This document shows, in pieces, positions 1 to 7,247 of a stretch of 22,743 bases of DNA. Below the pieces are notes generated by a model that saw only the letters and a list, made by a program, of their open reading frames with translations, made no database searches and had not been told where the DNA came from. Each line of letters begins with the position of its first letter. Positions within the stretch are counted from its first letter, which is position 1. This DNA comes from Treponema sp. (GTDB taxonomy: Bacteria > Spirochaetota > Spirochaetia > Treponematales > Treponemataceae). Position numbers and translations under genes: made by a program. The DNA is taken from assembly GCA_021442965.1 (NCBI GenBank), contig JABUUX010000468.1:1-22743 (forward strand), written 5' to 3'.

Positions 1-59
1 AGTGGTTAGGACATCGGGTTTTCATCCCGACAACAGCAGTTCAATTCTGCTAGGAGATG
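1..59 (+). tRNA. tRNA-Glu (anticodon UUC), 5' end missing
   Basis: This is the 3' three-quarters of a tRNA; the 5' acceptor strand and part of the D arm lie before the window. The anticodon stem is 14-18 paired with 26-30, around a seven-base loop (19-25) carrying TTC at 21-23, which reads GAA. A four-base variable loop (31-34) follows. The T stem is 35-39 with 47-51 around the loop TTCAATT (40-46), then the 3' acceptor strand 52-58 and discriminator G59. The layout matches bacterial tRNA-Glu, including the four-base variable loop. No CCA is encoded; the next bases are TTA, so CCA must be added after transcription. Confidence 0.93.
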
Positions 60-64
60 TTAGA

Positions 65-95
65 GCCTGCTTATTTTTAAGCGGGCTTTTTTTTT
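65..95 (+). terminator. Rho-independent terminator of the tRNA unit
   Basis: A nine-base-pair stem (65-73 with 78-86, one G-T wobble at 68/83) closes a four-T loop and is followed by nine consecutive T (87-95). It sits five bases after the tRNA end, so it should end the tRNA transcript. The downstream helicase gene starts only 22 bases past the T-run and therefore needs read-through or a promoter overlapping this element. Confidence 0.92.
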
Positions 96-117
96 GTAAC
101 ATTTATATTTTTGAGAT

Positions 118-2247
118 ATGGAAGAGCGTGAAGTTAAAGTATATCAAAAAATTGATTCGGAAGAATCCTCTTTTTACATTAGCGAAGGTGGTGCGCTTTC
201 AAAAATTTCAGAAAATTTTGAAGAACGAAAAAGTCAGATTGAACTTTTAAAACATATTACTAAAAGTTTTAATGAAAATAAAATTGGAGTTTTTGAAGCA
301 GGGACGGGTGTTGGAAAATCCTTTGCTTATTTAATACCATCTATTCTTTGGGCAAGTAAGAATCATGAGAAAGTTGTAATTTCGACTGGTACAATAAATT
401 TACAGGGACAGCTGTGTCAAAAAGATATTCCTATAGTTGAAAAAATATTAGGAAGAAAAGTCAAATATATTTTGATGAAAGGACGTCAAAATTACATTTG
501 TAAACGAAGGCTTCAAGATGTAAACCTTATACCAGATTTATTTGATGAAGATTCGGAATTATTAAAAAGGATATCAGATTGGGCAGAAACATCAGAAACA
601 GGAAGTAAAAGTGATTTACCTTTTATGCCATCAGAAAACACATGGTCTAAGGTTAATTCAGAAAGTGATGCTTGTATGGGAAATCGTTGTCCTTATTTTG
701 ATCAGTGTTTTGTAATGAAAATAAGAAAAGAAGCTGCTAATTGTGATTTAATTGTTGTAAATCATCATCTTCTTTTTGCTGATATTGAAGCTAGAATGAG
801 TGGGGGTGGGTATGAAAATGCTATTGTCCTTCCACCATATAATAGAATTGTTTTTGATGAAGCACATGGAGTTGAAGCTGCGGCCACAAGTTTTTTTAGT
901 GAAAGTATGAGCCGTTTTAAATTAATAAAGCTTGTTGGACAACTGTATCGCCGTCGTAAAACTGCTGAATCCGGGCATTTGATAAATGTTGCGATTATAT
1001 CTTCCAATGAAGAAAAGATGAGCAACGCTTATGAATTATCGGATAAAATAAAAAATGATATTTTAACTTTAGAACAAGTTTCTCTTGATCTTTTATCTTC
1101 TGATTTTAATATGAGGCTTTGTACTCAAAGTGCAAAAGTTTTTGGACCTGTCCTTAGTTGTTTGGATGAACTTTCAAAAAGTCTTGGAAATTTTGTTGGG
1201 TTAGTAAACTCAATTCTTGATGGAGTTTCAGAGGAAGATAGAGATACACCTTCTTTTTGGGAAACCAGGATGATTTCAAGACGTCTTGAAGGATATTTAA
1301 AACTAATGAGAGATTTTTCAGTTTGGGATGAACATCCCGACCATGTGTTTTGGATTCAAAAAAAAAGGCTGTCTGATTCTTTAGCACGAGATGTTAATCC
1401 TTGGTTTGTTACTTTTACTTCTACTCCATTAAATATTTCATATCTTATGAATGAAGGTGTATACGATCCAATGAAAACAGTTATATTTACATCAGCAACA
1501 CTTCGAACAGGAAATAATTATAACTACTGGATGAATCGTTCAGGTGTCAATCTTGTAGAAAAAGAACGTATTTGTACTGAAAATTTTGATTCACCTTTCC
1601 CGTATCACAAAAATATGTTGTTTCTTGTCCCATCCGATGCTCCGTTTTCTCATTTAGGGGAGTTCCAGCAATATATAGAAATTGCACTTCCAAGGTTGAT
1701 TACTGCGGCAGGTGGAAGAACTCTTGTTCTTTTTACATCCTATGACTCATTGAAAAGTGCTTATAATTCTGTATTCAGTCAGTTGAGAGACTTTTCTGGC
1801 AGTATTCTTAAACAAGGGGATATGGATAATGCAGTCCTTTTAAAAAAATTTAAAGAAGAAAGGGAAAGTGTTCTATTTGCCACTGATTCATTCTGGCAGG
1901 GAGTTGATGTTCCAGGTGATTCTCTTTCTCAAGTAATAATTGTAAAACTTCCGTTCTCTGTTCCTAATGATCCTGTATTCATGGCTAGATCAGAAGAAAT
2001 AGAAAAAAAAGGTGGTTCCTCATTTATGGAAATGAGTGTTCCAGAGGCTGTAATTAAATTCAGGCAAGGAGTAGGTCGTCTTATTCGTAAAGGCAATGAC
2101 AGAGGAACTGTTGTTGTTTTGGACAAAAGGTTATATGAAAAACAATATGGGAGAATATTTTTAAGCAGCCTGCCAGAATGCAAAATGAAATATGAACCAT
2201 TTATGGATATTGTGTCTTCGATAAAGAGTTTTTTAGATAATGATTAA
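118..2247 (+). CDS. dinG: DinG-family ATP-dependent helicase (iron-sulfur, XPD-like)
   Basis: The 709-residue protein has the layout of DinG, a superfamily 2 5'-3' DNA helicase that unwinds R-loops and D-loops during repair; E. coli DinG is about the same length. Walker A is GTGVGKS at 62-68 and the Walker B box is DEAH at 247-250. Four cysteines between them (C128, C186, C191, C197) are placed as the ligands of the 4Fe-4S cluster typical of XPD/DinG. Motif VI is QGVGRLIR at 650-657. All catalytic elements look intact. No good Shine-Dalgarno precedes the ATG at 118; a TATATT at 104-109 ends eight bases before it, so the mRNA may be nearly leaderless. It heads a + strand run ending in rnhB. 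No cas genes are nearby, so this is not a CRISPR-associated DinG. DinG versus YoaA-type naming is not certain. Confidence 0.9.
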   Translation: MEEREVKVYQKIDSEESSFYISEGGALSKISENFEERKSQIELLKHITKSFNENKIGVFEAGTGVGKSFAYLIPSILWASKNHEKVVISTGTINLQGQLCQKDIPIVEKILGRKVKYILMKGRQNYICKRRLQDVNLIPDLFDEDSELLKRISDWAETSETGSKSDLPFMPSENTWSKVNSESDACMGNRCPYFDQCFVMKIRKEAANCDLIVVNHHLLFADIEARMSGGGYENAIVLPPYNRIVFDEAHGVEAAATSFFSESMSRFKLIKLVGQLYRRRKTAESGHLINVAIISSNEEKMSNAYELSDKIKNDILTLEQVSLDLLSSDFNMRLCTQSAKVFGPVLSCLDELSKSLGNFVGLVNSILDGVSEEDRDTPSFWETRMISRRLEGYLKLMRDFSVWDEHPDHVFWIQKKRLSDSLARDVNPWFVTFTSTPLNISYLMNEGVYDPMKTVIFTSATLRTGNNYNYWMNRSGVNLVEKERICTENFDSPFPYHKNMLFLVPSDAPFSHLGEFQQYIEIALPRLITAAGGRTLVLFTSYDSLKSAYNSVFSQLRDFSGSILKQGDMDNAVLLKKFKEERESVLFATDSFWQGVDVPGDSLSQVIIVKLPFSVPNDPVFMARSEEIEKKGGSSFMEMSVPEAVIKFRQGVGRLIRKGNDRGTVVVLDKRLYEKQYGRIFLSSLPECKMKYEPFMDIVSSIKSFLDND

Positions 2248-2287
2248 TGCTTGAAAGTGAATATTATAATGATTTATAATAAAGATT

Positions 2288-2902
2288 ATGATTAAAGAGT
2301 TTTTGCCGTATGATGTAGTGCGGAACAATGCGCTAAAGTTGGCACATAGAATTTATAATGATGGATTTATTCCTGATGTAATTTACTGTTCCCTTCGTGG
2401 TGGTGCATATATGGCAAATGTTATCAGTGAATATTTTAAGATTCTTGCAAAAAAAGAAAAATTTCATCCTGTTCTTTATGCAGGTGTTGTTGCAAGGTCT
2501 TATTCTGATATAGCCCAGCACACAAAAGTATTTATTGATGGTTGGACATATCCTCCAGAAAATTTACGTCCTGGAGATAAAATACTTCTGGTTGATGATA
2601 TTTTTGATTCTGGAAGAACAATTAATGCGCTTGTTGAAACTCTTATTAATTCAAGAGGAATGCCACGTGAAGATATAAAAGTTGTCGTTCATGATTATAA
2701 ATATTTTACTTATTATAAAGAACAGCTTCCTTTTCAACCTGATTATTACTGCAGAAAATTTGAAATCAATAATCCAGATGAAAACAGGTGGATTCATTAT
2801 ATGAGTCATGAACTTGTAGGTCTTTCTTCTGAAGAACTTGAAGAATATTATTACAAGGCTGATCCAGAATTAAGGGAAGTTTTGTCTGTTTTGGGAAAAT
2901 AA
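2288..2902 (+). CDS. Phosphoribosyltransferase, hypoxanthine/xanthine-guanine type
   Basis: The 204-residue protein carries the PRPP-binding signature of type I phosphoribosyltransferases, VDDIFDSGRT at 102-111, preceded by hydrophobic residues ILL. An SLRGG loop at 35-39 fits the pyrophosphate-binding loop. The family transfers a ribose-phosphate from PRPP to a base. The nearest match from memory is the purine-salvage (hypoxanthine or xanthine-guanine) group, but substrate cannot be read from sequence alone. The C-terminal part (about 150-204) holds an aromatic NRWIHY stretch where base-contacting residues usually lie. It follows dinG by 40 bases and its TAA is directly abutted by the next ATG. 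The ribosome-binding site is weak (AAAG just upstream). Confidence 0.83.
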   Translation: MIKEFLPYDVVRNNALKLAHRIYNDGFIPDVIYCSLRGGAYMANVISEYFKILAKKEKFHPVLYAGVVARSYSDIAQHTKVFIDGWTYPPENLRPGDKILLVDDIFDSGRTINALVETLINSRGMPREDIKVVVHDYKYFTYYKEQLPFQPDYYCRKFEINNPDENRWIHYMSHELVGLSSEELEEYYYKADPELREVLSVLGK

Positions 2903-4981
2903 ATGAAAAAAAAATTCTTGGCTGTATTTGTATTTATTACTGTTTCATTATTTGCTTTTGCAGAAATAAATATAATCAATCCTATTAAAGGTGTTTGGGC
3001 TAACAGGCAGATGCTTGTTATTGATACTTCTGACGGAGCTGATTATTTTTATTCACTAGATGGAAGTGATCCGGCGCTTCAGGGGTTTGCATATGATGGT
3101 CCAGTTTCTATTGATTTAACTGGTAATATTACTGTTAGAGTAACAAGAGGATTCAAAGAACAGAAAGAGGTAAATTTTTCAGTTTTCCCAGTTTCGCCCT
3201 CAGATGAGATTGAAAGAAATTTTACATATTCATTTTCTGATACTGGAATATTAAATTATTTTTCTGGCTCTGAAATTCAAATTCCAGAAACAATGGAATA
3301 TTCGTTCGAACAGAATCCTGAAAATTTTATTTCAGGTAGAGTTTTGAAATATTCTGAATCTTGTTCGCTTTCCAGGTTTATTCCATGTACTGTATCTAAT
3401 GGATCAGCTTTCTGGCGTTTTTTTATAAAAACCAGTCCAAAATCCAGCGGTTCTTTTAGTCGTCGAGATTTGCCTGTAACTATTATTAATTGGAATACTA
3501 TTTCTTTTGATGATGAAAATTTAATTTACAAGCTTGATGATGAATATTGGACATTACCCAAAGAGAATAGAGTAATAGATAGATCAAAATCTCATGTTAT
3601 TTATTGGCAGAATATTGCATATGAGGTTGGCAATCCTATAGAATTTTACGAAATTCCGCCTATGCCTGATTTAAAAACAAAAATTCAGGAAGATGGCAGT
3701 GTTGTTTTTTTTATTGAAGGTGATTCTTCTTATTCTATGTCTTTTAAAAACACAGATAACTCTTATTGTGAATTGTTTTCAGAATTATGTGCAGATACTT
3801 TTTATGGAGATATAGTAAGTTCAAGTGCAGAGATTGATGTTTACTCAGATTCTGTATATCAGGGTACACTTCTTGAAGAATACGAGGTTGATAAGAGACA
3901 TGCTCCTTATCCAGTTATAATTTCAAATGCAGAAGGTTTTCATTCACGAGGAACAGTAAATGTAAATATAACATCTCCGGGAAATGCTGAACTTTTTGTC
4001 GGTATAAGTGAACCCGTGATTTTAATTGATTCAATAGAATCCTTCAATCCTGATAAAACTGATTTCAAAAATATTAAAGTTAATGATTTTACTGGGGTAG
4101 GTAGCTCTATAAATTTGGTTTTAGAACCATTTGGTGAAAAACCAGTTTTCTACAAAGTTCAGGCTTATACTGTTGCTGGAAAGACAAAGAGTCCTGTAGC
4201 AGAATATACTGTTGTTATTGATAGTTATAATTTTTATTTCAATTCGAACGCTGATAAGGAAACCGCCGATGGATCAAAGGAACACCCTTTTGTAGATATT
4301 GAACAGGGCTTTCCATTTATAAAAGAATTCCGTTCTGCAAGTTTATATATTTTTGGGACTGTTAAAATGCCGGATTGGAAAATAGAATTGGATAGTAATT
4401 GGGAAATTAAAGGAATGGATAATGCATGTATCCAATTTCCAAAAAATTCTACACTTATGGTTAGGGGCTCTACTATTCAGATAACCGATTGTCGTTTACA
4501 AGCATCGGGTAATTCAGGAAATAAAAGTGCTTCTGGATCCATCATCAGATTAGATAATTCTGTTCTTTCTATGGAAGATTGTGAAATTACCAGTTCTGGT
4601 GGAAAGAATATGAATTTTATTGATGCAAGAAATTCAGTAGTCTCCTTGTCAGATTCATTATTTTCTGTAAGTGCTTCGACTTATGCTTGTTTGCTAAATA
4701 GTACTAATACGCGGGTAAATGTAAATGCTTGTAAAATTGGAATCGTTGGGGAAACTGCAGTTGCATTTTCTATTCGTGGATCAGAAACAGTATTAGCATC
4801 CAGTTCTATTCGTGTAACTGGAAATTTGGGACGAGTCGCTGAGTTTTTTGAGGTAAATGCAAAAATTATATCGAACGAATTTAGTGCTGATTTAAAAAGA
4901 GTTTCAGGAGTTGTAGATCCTATTTATTCTGATAAAAAATCTAAGGTATATGATTCTGAAAATTTTTCTCAGGGGTTTTGA
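2903..4981 (+). CDS. Secreted protein with chitobiase-like Ig domains and a beta-helix-like C-terminal half; function unknown
   Basis: I do not recognise a characterised homologue for this 692-residue protein. It begins with a clear Sec signal peptide (MKKKF, hydrophobic core, AFA before E21) and no lipobox cysteine. Residues about 30-95 contain YFYSLDGSDPA and resemble the chitobiase/beta-hexosaminidase C-terminal Ig-like domain. A second beta-rich segment with a similar feel spans about 340-445. At about 447-465 there is a DGSKEHPF motif of the sort that starts DUF1565-like parallel beta-helices. The following 180 residues show repeated short strands with Asn, Ser and Asp turns, including NSVLSMEDCEI and NSVVSLSDSLF, as expected of a right-handed beta-helix. 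It is likely exported to the periplasm or surface. Its ATG directly follows the phosphoribosyltransferase stop and its TGA directly precedes the rnhB ATG, so all three should be co-transcribed. Binding of a glycan is possible but unsupported. Confidence 0.8.
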   Translation: MKKKFLAVFVFITVSLFAFAEINIINPIKGVWANRQMLVIDTSDGADYFYSLDGSDPALQGFAYDGPVSIDLTGNITVRVTRGFKEQKEVNFSVFPVSPSDEIERNFTYSFSDTGILNYFSGSEIQIPETMEYSFEQNPENFISGRVLKYSESCSLSRFIPCTVSNGSAFWRFFIKTSPKSSGSFSRRDLPVTIINWNTISFDDENLIYKLDDEYWTLPKENRVIDRSKSHVIYWQNIAYEVGNPIEFYEIPPMPDLKTKIQEDGSVVFFIEGDSSYSMSFKNTDNSYCELFSELCADTFYGDIVSSSAEIDVYSDSVYQGTLLEEYEVDKRHAPYPVIISNAEGFHSRGTVNVNITSPGNAELFVGISEPVILIDSIESFNPDKTDFKNIKVNDFTGVGSSINLVLEPFGEKPVFYKVQAYTVAGKTKSPVAEYTVVIDSYNFYFNSNADKETADGSKEHPFVDIEQGFPFIKEFRSASLYIFGTVKMPDWKIELDSNWEIKGMDNACIQFPKNSTLMVRGSTIQITDCRLQASGNSGNKSASGSIIRLDNSVLSMEDCEITSSGGKNMNFIDARNSVVSLSDSLFSVSASTYACLLNSTNTRVNVNACKIGIVGETAVAFSIRGSETVLASSSIRVTGNLGRVAEFFEVNAKIISNEFSADLKRVSGVVDPIYSDKKSKVYDSENFSQGF

Positions 4982-5566
4982 ATGATTTTTAGAGCAGGTT
5001 TTGATGAAGCAGGAAGAGGACCTCTTGCAGGTCCTGTTTGTGCGGCTTGTGTTATTTTACCCGAAGATTTTCCTATTGAAATTTTAAATGATTCTAAAAA
5101 GCTGTCAGAAAAAAAAAGGCTTTATGCAGAAGAAATTATTAAACAAAAAGCCCTTTGGGGAATTGCTCTTGTAGATCATAAAAAAATAGATGAAATAAAT
5201 ATTCTTCAGGCTACTATGCTTTGTATGCAAAAAGCTTATGAAGATATGTTTAGTAAATTATTCAAATGGTGCAAAAATTATTCAATTTCAGAATATGTAA
5301 TAAAGGGAATTGTAGATGGGAATAAATGTCCTGATGTTCCTATAGAATGCACTTGTGAGCCAAAGGCTGACGGTAAATATCCTGAAGTAATGGCTGCGAG
5401 TATTTTAGCTAAAACATGTCGCGACAGGATTATGGTTGAAATGGATGCACTGTATCCCGAATATGGTTATGCCAAGCATAAGGGTTATCCTACAAAAGCT
5501 CATAAAAAAATATGTCAGGAAATAGGACCTTCACCTATACAGCGCATGTGTTTTAATTATAATTAA
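4982..5566 (+). CDS. rnhB: Ribonuclease HII
   Basis: RNase HII cleaves the RNA strand of RNA-DNA hybrids and starts removal of single ribonucleotides from DNA. The 194-residue protein is a normal single-domain length. The N-terminal block GFDEAGRGPLAGPV supplies catalytic D8 and E9; D112 in IVDGN and D148 in KTCRDR fit the third and fourth acidic positions. The DSKKLSEKKR block (37-46) and the GYAKHKGYPTKAH block (162-174) are also typical. It starts directly after the preceding TGA with no spacer and ends in a stop that overlaps the convergent PUR gene's stop by four bases (TTAA at 5563-5566). Together with DinG, the operon ends carry two enzymes that act on RNA-DNA hybrids, although the genes between them have no obvious link to that role. 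Confidence 0.96.
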   Translation: MIFRAGFDEAGRGPLAGPVCAACVILPEDFPIEILNDSKKLSEKKRLYAEEIIKQKALWGIALVDHKKIDEINILQATMLCMQKAYEDMFSKLFKWCKNYSISEYVIKGIVDGNKCPDVPIECTCEPKADGKYPEVMAASILAKTCRDRIMVEMDALYPEYGYAKHKGYPTKAHKKICQEIGPSPIQRMCFNYN

Positions 5567-5964
5567 TCTTCTGACTTTTCATTTTCTTTAGAAAGTTGTC
5601 TTTTTGAGACAACATGAATACGACCGGTTTTTTTGGGAGTATCTTCTTTCTTTTCTTCATTTTTTATTCGATAGATTTTTTTAGAATTTTTTTCTTTTGC
5701 TTCTTTCTTTTCACGTGCAATTTTTTGCCTGTTTTTTCTGTCTTTGTCTATGAAAGAAAGTGATTTTTCCATGCCCTGCAAAAATTTCTGCATATCTTCA
5801 GCAAATACAGCAATTTGATGGCGATCAAAATCTCCCCCATCACGACTTTTGCTTTCTACAATTTGAAGAAATACATCTCCAGTTCTGTTTTCTTTGACAT
5901 TAAAAAAATAAGATCGGTTTTCAAGTGTAATTTGTGTTGTAAAAAGTTCCCCGCGTGCTCCCAT
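5563..5964 (-). CDS. PUR-domain nucleic-acid-binding protein (BpuR-like)
   Basis: The protein of 133 residues starts MGARGELFTTQI and continues with SYFFNVKENRTGDVFLQIVESK, the single PUR repeat (about 1-72) also found in Borrelia BpuR and DUF3276 proteins. Family members bind single-stranded and duplex nucleic acids, and BpuR is a DNA/RNA-binding regulator. Residues 73-133 form a highly charged Lys/Glu tail that is probably disordered. I place the start at 5964 because an AAGGAGA ribosome-binding site lies five bases upstream. The frame stays open upstream to 6042, but those 26 residues (MCYFIKQIL...) do not resemble the family and would run over the ribosome-binding site. A promoter and a leader hairpin precede it, so it may be expressed separately from the cysteine-desulfurase gene upstream. 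Confidence 0.87.
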   Translation of the reverse strand: MGARGELFTTQITLENRSYFFNVKENRTGDVFLQIVESKSRDGGDFDRHQIAVFAEDMQKFLQGMEKSLSFIDKDRKNRQKIAREKKEAKEKNSKKIYRIKNEEKKEDTPKKTGRIHVVSKRQLSKENEKSED

Positions 5965-5969
5965 AAAAG

Positions 5970-5976
5970 TCTCCTT
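5970..5976 (-). promoter_or_regulatory. Ribosome-binding site fixing the PUR gene start
   Basis: AAGGAGA on the minus strand lies five bases before the ATG at 5964. It is among the best Shine-Dalgarno sequences in the window and decides against the longer reading from 6042. Confidence 0.85.
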
Positions 5977-5990
5977 AAAAATAAAGTAAT

Positions 5991-6015
5991 GGGAAAGCAT
6001 ACAAAAGTCCTTCCC
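5991..6015 (-). promoter_or_regulatory. Hairpin in the PUR gene 5' leader
   Basis: In the minus-strand RNA, GGGAAGG (6015-6009) pairs with CUUUCCC (5997-5991) over seven base pairs, one of them G-U, around an 11-base loop. It sits 14 bases upstream of the ribosome-binding site. It could be a regulatory leader structure or a weak terminator/attenuator for the upstream gene; the following bases are T-rich but interrupted. Confidence 0.5.
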
Positions 6016-6030
6016 TAAAATTTGTTTTAT

Positions 6031-6059
6031 AAAATAGCACAAAAATTTTATTTATTCAA
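6031..6059 (-). promoter_or_regulatory. Candidate sigma70-type promoter for the PUR gene
   Basis: On the minus strand TTGAAT (6059-6054) and TATTTT (6036-6031) are separated by 17 bases. Transcription would start near 6024, giving a leader of about 60 nucleotides that contains the 5991-6015 hairpin. The boxes match the consensus at four of six positions each, so this is moderate evidence in an A+T-rich spacer. Confidence 0.45.
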
Positions 6060-6065
6060 CGAGTT

Positions 6066-7244
6066 TTATATATTGAATTGAGCATTAATTTCTTCTACCG
6101 CATTGAAAAGTAAATCGATGTCAGTTGGGCGGGTCAATGGACCAAAACTGAAACGAACGGCTGTTTCTCGTAATGTTGAATCTATATTCATAGCTTCAAG
6201 AACAGGTCTGCTGGCTTTTTTAGAGGAACAGGCACTTCCAGTAGAAATAGCAATTCCTTTTGTATCTAATGCTCTAAGCATAACCTGTCCTGGAATATTT
6301 TTGAATGAAGCTTGAACTACATAAGGAGAAAAAAATTGTTCGTTTTTTAGATTTAATCTTCCTTCTGGAATAATGGTACAACCTTTTAATGTGGAAAGTT
6401 TATTAATGAAAACATTTGTTGTGTTTTTCATTTGTTCATAATGCTCATTTGCTGTTTTGTTCTCATTTCGTATGTAATATTTTTCTAGTACTTTTGAAAA
6501 AGCTACAGCACCAAAAAGATTTTCTGTGCCACTTCTTAGACCTTTTTCTTGTCCGCCACCTTTTAAAAAAGATTCTGAAAAATCTTTCATATAAAGAATT
6601 CCAATTCCTCTAGGTCCGCAAATTTTGTGTGCACTAAAAGCTGCACTGTCAATTCCGGGATGATTAATATTTAATGGAATCTTACCTGCCGCTTGAACAC
6701 AGTCAACATGAAATTTGGGTTTACGTTTTCCTTTGCTTTTTTCAATTAGTAAATCTGCAATTTCATGAATTGGCTGAATAACTCCTGTTTCGTTGTTTAC
6801 TGCCATTATACAGACTAAATGTGTATCATCAGTAAGACTTTCGCTTACGGTTTCTGGTTTAATAATTCCAAGTTCATCAGCTTTTAGAGTTTCAATTTCC
6901 CAGCCACATTTTTTTAACATTAACGCCTGTTCACGAACCGCTGGATGTTCTATTGAACTAATAAGTATTTTGCCTTTGGATGGTTTGCTTAAAACTTGAA
7001 GTAGGGCAATCTGATCACTTTCGGTTCCACCTGAAGTAAAATATATGTTTTCAGGTTTTACTCCAAGGATTACTGCGCAGTTTTTTCGTGCTTCTTCAAA
7101 AACTGAACGTGCATTTTTTCCTTCCTGATGAACACTTGAAGGGTTTCCCCAGTTTTTTAATGAGATTCTTAGTGATTCTTCCAATATAACTGAATCATGG
7201 GGACTTGTGGCTGCCCAATCAAAATAACGTGAAATATCTGTCAT
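6066..7244 (-). CDS. Cysteine-desulfurase-family aminotransferase (NifS/IscS-like)
   Basis: This 392-residue class V PLP enzyme removes sulfur from L-cysteine for Fe-S clusters or tRNA thiolation. H100 (SSIEH), D181 and Q184 (HVDCVQAAGK) and the PLP-lysine K207 in SAHKICGPRG are present. The TGGTESD-type phosphate-binding loop appears as SGGTESDQIA at 71-80, and RSGTEN is at 237-242. The sulfur-carrying cysteine is C339 in STGSACSSKKASRP. All expected catalytic residues are there. No iscU, sufU or mnmA lies next to it. It starts three bases after the aroB stop with no visible Shine-Dalgarno, so it probably depends on translational coupling. Whether it serves Fe-S assembly or tRNA modification cannot be told here. 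Confidence 0.9.
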   Translation of the reverse strand: MTDISRYFDWAATSPHDSVILEESLRISLKNWGNPSSVHQEGKNARSVFEEARKNCAVILGVKPENIYFTSGGTESDQIALLQVLSKPSKGKILISSIEHPAVREQALMLKKCGWEIETLKADELGIIKPETVSESLTDDTHLVCIMAVNNETGVIQPIHEIADLLIEKSKGKRKPKFHVDCVQAAGKIPLNINHPGIDSAAFSAHKICGPRGIGILYMKDFSESFLKGGGQEKGLRSGTENLFGAVAFSKVLEKYYIRNENKTANEHYEQMKNTTNVFINKLSTLKGCTIIPEGRLNLKNEQFFSPYVVQASFKNIPGQVMLRALDTKGIAISTGSACSSKKASRPVLEAMNIDSTLRETAVRFSFGPLTRPTDIDLLFNAVEEINAQFNI

Positions 7245-7247
7245 AAT

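Noticed and set aside
118..2247. CRISPR-associated DinG (type IV system)
   Set aside because: The protein carries the Fe-S cysteines and motifs of housekeeping DinG, and there are no cas genes or repeat arrays in the window.
5563..5566. Bidirectional terminator between rnhB and the PUR gene
   Set aside because: The two stop codons overlap in TTAA and there is no hairpin around them; only the overlap itself can be supported.
5965..6042. N-terminal extension of the PUR protein from the ATG at 6042
   Set aside because: The extra residues do not resemble the family and the AAGGAGA ribosome-binding site lies inside them, five bases before the ATG at 5964.
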